DNA from: an uncultured Tepidimonas sp.
Lineage (GTDB): Bacteria > Pseudomonadota > Gammaproteobacteria > Burkholderiales > Burkholderiaceae_C
DNA: 13,556 bases
Reading direction: 5' to 3'
NCBI GenBank assembly: GCA_937949455.1
Contig: CALEDU010000064.1
Coordinates: 1-13,556, forward strand
Under the pieces are notes generated by a model. The model was not told the origin of the DNA. It worked only from the letters and a program-made list of their open reading frames with translations, and made no database searches. Below are positions 12,273 through 13,556 of this stretch, in pieces. How positions within the stretch are numbered: position 1 is the first letter of the stretch; every line of letters starts with the position of its first letter. A program made the translations under genes and the position numbers.

Positions 12273-12932
12273 TTACTTGGCGGCCTTGACAGCCGGACGG
12301 ACGGTCACAAAGCCGCCCTTGGCACCGGGAACGGCCCCCTTGATCAGGAGCAGTTGACGCTCGGCGTCCACACGCACCACATCCAGATTCTGCGTGGTGA
12401 CGGTCTCATCGCCCATGTGTCCGGTCATGCGTTTGCCCGGGAACACGCGACCCGGATCCTGCGCCATGGAGATGGAGCCCGGCACATTGTGCGAACGGCT
12501 GTTGCCGTGCGAGGCGCGCTGGGAGCCAAAGTTGTGACGCTTGATGGTACCGGCGTAGCCCTTGCCGATGGTCGTGCCTTGCACATCCACCTTTTGGCCG
12601 GGCTGGAACAGCTCGGCGACGGGGATTTGCGCACCCGGGGCGTACTTGGCCGCCACCTCGGCGCTGACACGGAACTCTTGAAGGATTTCGCCGGCTTCGA
12701 CGCCGGCTTTGGCGTAGTGACCCGCCATGGGCTTGGTCACCCGCGTGGCACGCCGCTTGCCGAACGCCACCTGCAGGGCGTCGTAGCCATCGACGGCCTG
12801 GGTCTTGACTTGCGCCACCCGGTTGTTGGACACATCGACCACCGTGACGGGCACTGCGTCCCCATCCTCGGTGAACAGACGCATCATGCCCACCTTGCGG
12901 CCCAACAACCCGAGAGAGTTGCTCAGACTCAT
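12273..12932 (-). CDS. rplC: 50S ribosomal protein L3
   Basis: Protein of 219 residues (E. coli 209), an early 23S rRNA-binding protein near the peptidyl transferase centre. [40 protein letters not shown] and [13 protein letters not shown] are diagnostic. The Gln in [11 protein letters not shown] is at the place of the Gln150 that PrmB methylates in E. coli. The ATG at 12932 is chosen over an in-frame start 57 bases upstream because GGAG lies 6 bases before it and [15 protein letters not shown] fits the family start. The 159-base gap to rpsJ holds a terminator and a second hairpin, so rplC is probably the first gene of its transcript. Confidence 0.97.
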   Translation of the reverse strand: MSLSNSLGLLGRKVGMMRLFTEDGDAVPVTVVDVSNNRVAQVKTQAVDGYDALQVAFGKRRATRVTKPMAGHYAKAGVEAGEILQEFRVSAEVAAKYAPGAQIPVAELFQPGQKVDVQGTTIGKGYAGTIKRHNFGSQRASHGNSRSHNVPGSISMAQDPGRVFPGKRMTGHMGDETVTTQNLDVVRVDAERQLLLIKGAVPGAKGGFVTVRPAVKAAK

Positions 12933-12938
12933 GGTTTT

Positions 12939-12942
12939 CTCC
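12939..12942 (-). promoter_or_regulatory. Ribosome binding site of rplC
   Basis: GGAG on the minus strand, 6 bases before the ATG at 12932, selects this start over the upstream in-frame one at 12989. Confidence 0.7.
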
Positions 12943-12979
12943 GTTCCCGACTGCAATTGGCCGGGGCTGATGGCCTGCG

Positions 12980-13000
12980 TTCGGAGCATGGGCTTCCGAA
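12980..13000 (-). promoter_or_regulatory. Hairpin in the rplC leader
   Basis: In the minus-strand transcript TTCGG and CCGAA, with an inner AGC/GCT, form an 8-bp stem with one bulged A and a CCAT loop. It lies 47 bases upstream of the rplC ATG with no T tract after it. It could be part of a regulatory leader, but I cannot assign a ligand. Confidence 0.4.
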
Positions 13001-13033
13001 GACACAGGCAGGTTACAGGCTTGCTTCGCCCGC

Positions 13034-13073
13034 AAAAAGAGCGAAGCCCACAAGTTTACCTTGTGGGCTTCGC
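13034..13073 (-). terminator. Intrinsic terminator between rpsJ and rplC
   Basis: GCGAAGCCCACAAG (13041-13054) and CTTGTGGGCTTCGC (13060-13073) form a perfect 14-bp stem with a 5-base loop. The minus-strand transcript continues directly with TCTTTTT. The stem begins 18 bases after the rpsJ stop. It should end, or attenuate, transcription from the tuf side. Confidence 0.85.
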
Positions 13074-13091
13074 AGCGTCAAGCGCTATCGG

Positions 13092-13403
13092 TTACTGCAG
13101 CTTGATCTCGACGTCGACGCCCGCCGGCAGGTCCAGCTTCATCAGCGCGTCTACCGTCTTGTCGGTCGGATCGACGATATCCATCAGCCGCTGGTGGGTG
13201 CGGATTTCGAACTGGTCGCGGCTGGTTTTGTTGACGTGCGGAGAGCGCAGAATGTCGAAGCGCTTCATGCGCGTCGGCAAGGGCACAGGGCCCTTGACGA
13301 TGGCACCAGTGCGCTTGGCGGTGTCGACGATCTCGGCCGCGGAGGCATCGATCAGCTTGTAGTCGAACGCCTTGAGGCGGATGCGGATCTTTTGCTTGTT
13401 CAT
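13092..13403 (-). CDS. rpsJ: 30S ribosomal protein S10
   Basis: Protein of 103 residues, identical in length to E. coli S10. It is a head protein of the small subunit and, as NusE, part of the NusB-NusE antitermination complex. [43 protein letters not shown] and the C-terminal [12 protein letters not shown] are diagnostic. The ATG at 13403 is chosen because upstream extension runs into tuf and has no S10 homology. It follows tuf by 10 bases and is separated from rplC by 159 bases and a strong terminator, so it appears to be the last gene of the tuf transcript. Confidence 0.98.
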   Translation of the reverse strand: MNKQKIRIRLKAFDYKLIDASAAEIVDTAKRTGAIVKGPVPLPTRMKRFDILRSPHVNKTSRDQFEIRTHQRLMDIVDPTDKTVDALMKLDLPAGVDVEIKLQ

Positions 13404-13413
13404 GACCGCGGCC

Positions 13414-13556
13414 TCACTCGATGATCTTGGCCACGACGCCGGCGCCGACGGTGCGGCCGCCTTCGCGGATCGCAAAGCGCAGGCCTTCTTCCATCGCGAT
13501 TGGCGCAATCAGCTTGACCGTGATCGAGACGTTGTCGCCCGGCATCACCATCTCTT
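13414..13556 (-). CDS. tuf: Elongation factor Tu, C-terminal end only
   Basis: The last 46 residues of EF-Tu are encoded; the gene begins beyond the right edge of the window. EF-Tu brings aminoacyl-tRNA to the ribosome as a GTP complex. [20 protein letters not shown] and the C-terminal [15 protein letters not shown] belong to domain III and match EF-Tu very closely. Stop TGA at 13414-13416. The position just before rpsJ fits the rpsL-rpsG-fusA-tuf-rpsJ order of many proteobacteria. Confidence 0.97.

Noticed and set aside
13404..13508. An N-terminal extension of S10 by 35 residues
   Set aside because: It overlaps the end of tuf, has no S10 homology, and the 103-residue form matches the family exactly.

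Overview
This GC-rich window looks like chromosome of a betaproteobacterium of the order Burkholderiales. The evidence is a tuf-rpsJ-rplC ribosomal cluster with Burkholderiales-like protein sequences, a cytochrome c' very close to the Alcaligenes/Achromobacter type, and an S3 protein with a long C-terminal tail. A Comamonadaceae-like family is possible, but I cannot fix the genus. I see no mobile element, tRNA, rRNA, CRISPR array or phage gene.

Region 1 (1-4937, minus strand) is a two-gene signalling operon. A stand-alone receiver protein (4539-4937) is followed after 31 bases by one very large hybrid sensor kinase (4507 to beyond base 1). I followed the kinase frame codon by codon with no stop. 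It has at least 1502 residues: TM, a CHASE-type periplasmic sensor, TM, five PAS domains, HisKA, HATPase and two receivers, the second cut by the window edge. Long open frames on the other strand here are shadows of this gene.

Region 2 (5065-7953) holds small redox and metabolic genes in mixed orientations: a lipoprotein thioredoxin of the TlpA/ResA type (+), cytochrome c' (-) divergent from a four-helix b-type cytochrome (+), a GNAT acetyltransferase (+) and a Prx5-type peroxiredoxin (-). The theme is thiol and haem redox chemistry in the envelope plus peroxide removal.

Region 3 (8095-13556, minus strand) is the end of tuf followed by rpsJ, rplC, rplD, rplW, rplB, rpsS, rplV, rpsC, rplP, rpmC and rpsQ in canonical S10 order. 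Two intrinsic terminators frame the rplC-rpsQ block: a 14-bp perfect hairpin with a T tract between rpsJ and rplC, and a 9-bp hairpin with a T tract after rpsQ. In this strain rpsJ therefore seems to end the tuf (str) unit and rplC to start the next. The spc genes (rplN onward) do not follow rpsQ; the peroxiredoxin does.

I found no clearly new multi-gene system. The points most worth a second look are the multi-PAS CHASE hybrid kinase with its tandem PAS duplication and intragenic inverted repeats, the terminator inside the classical S10 operon, and the distal-pocket Phe of cytochrome c'.
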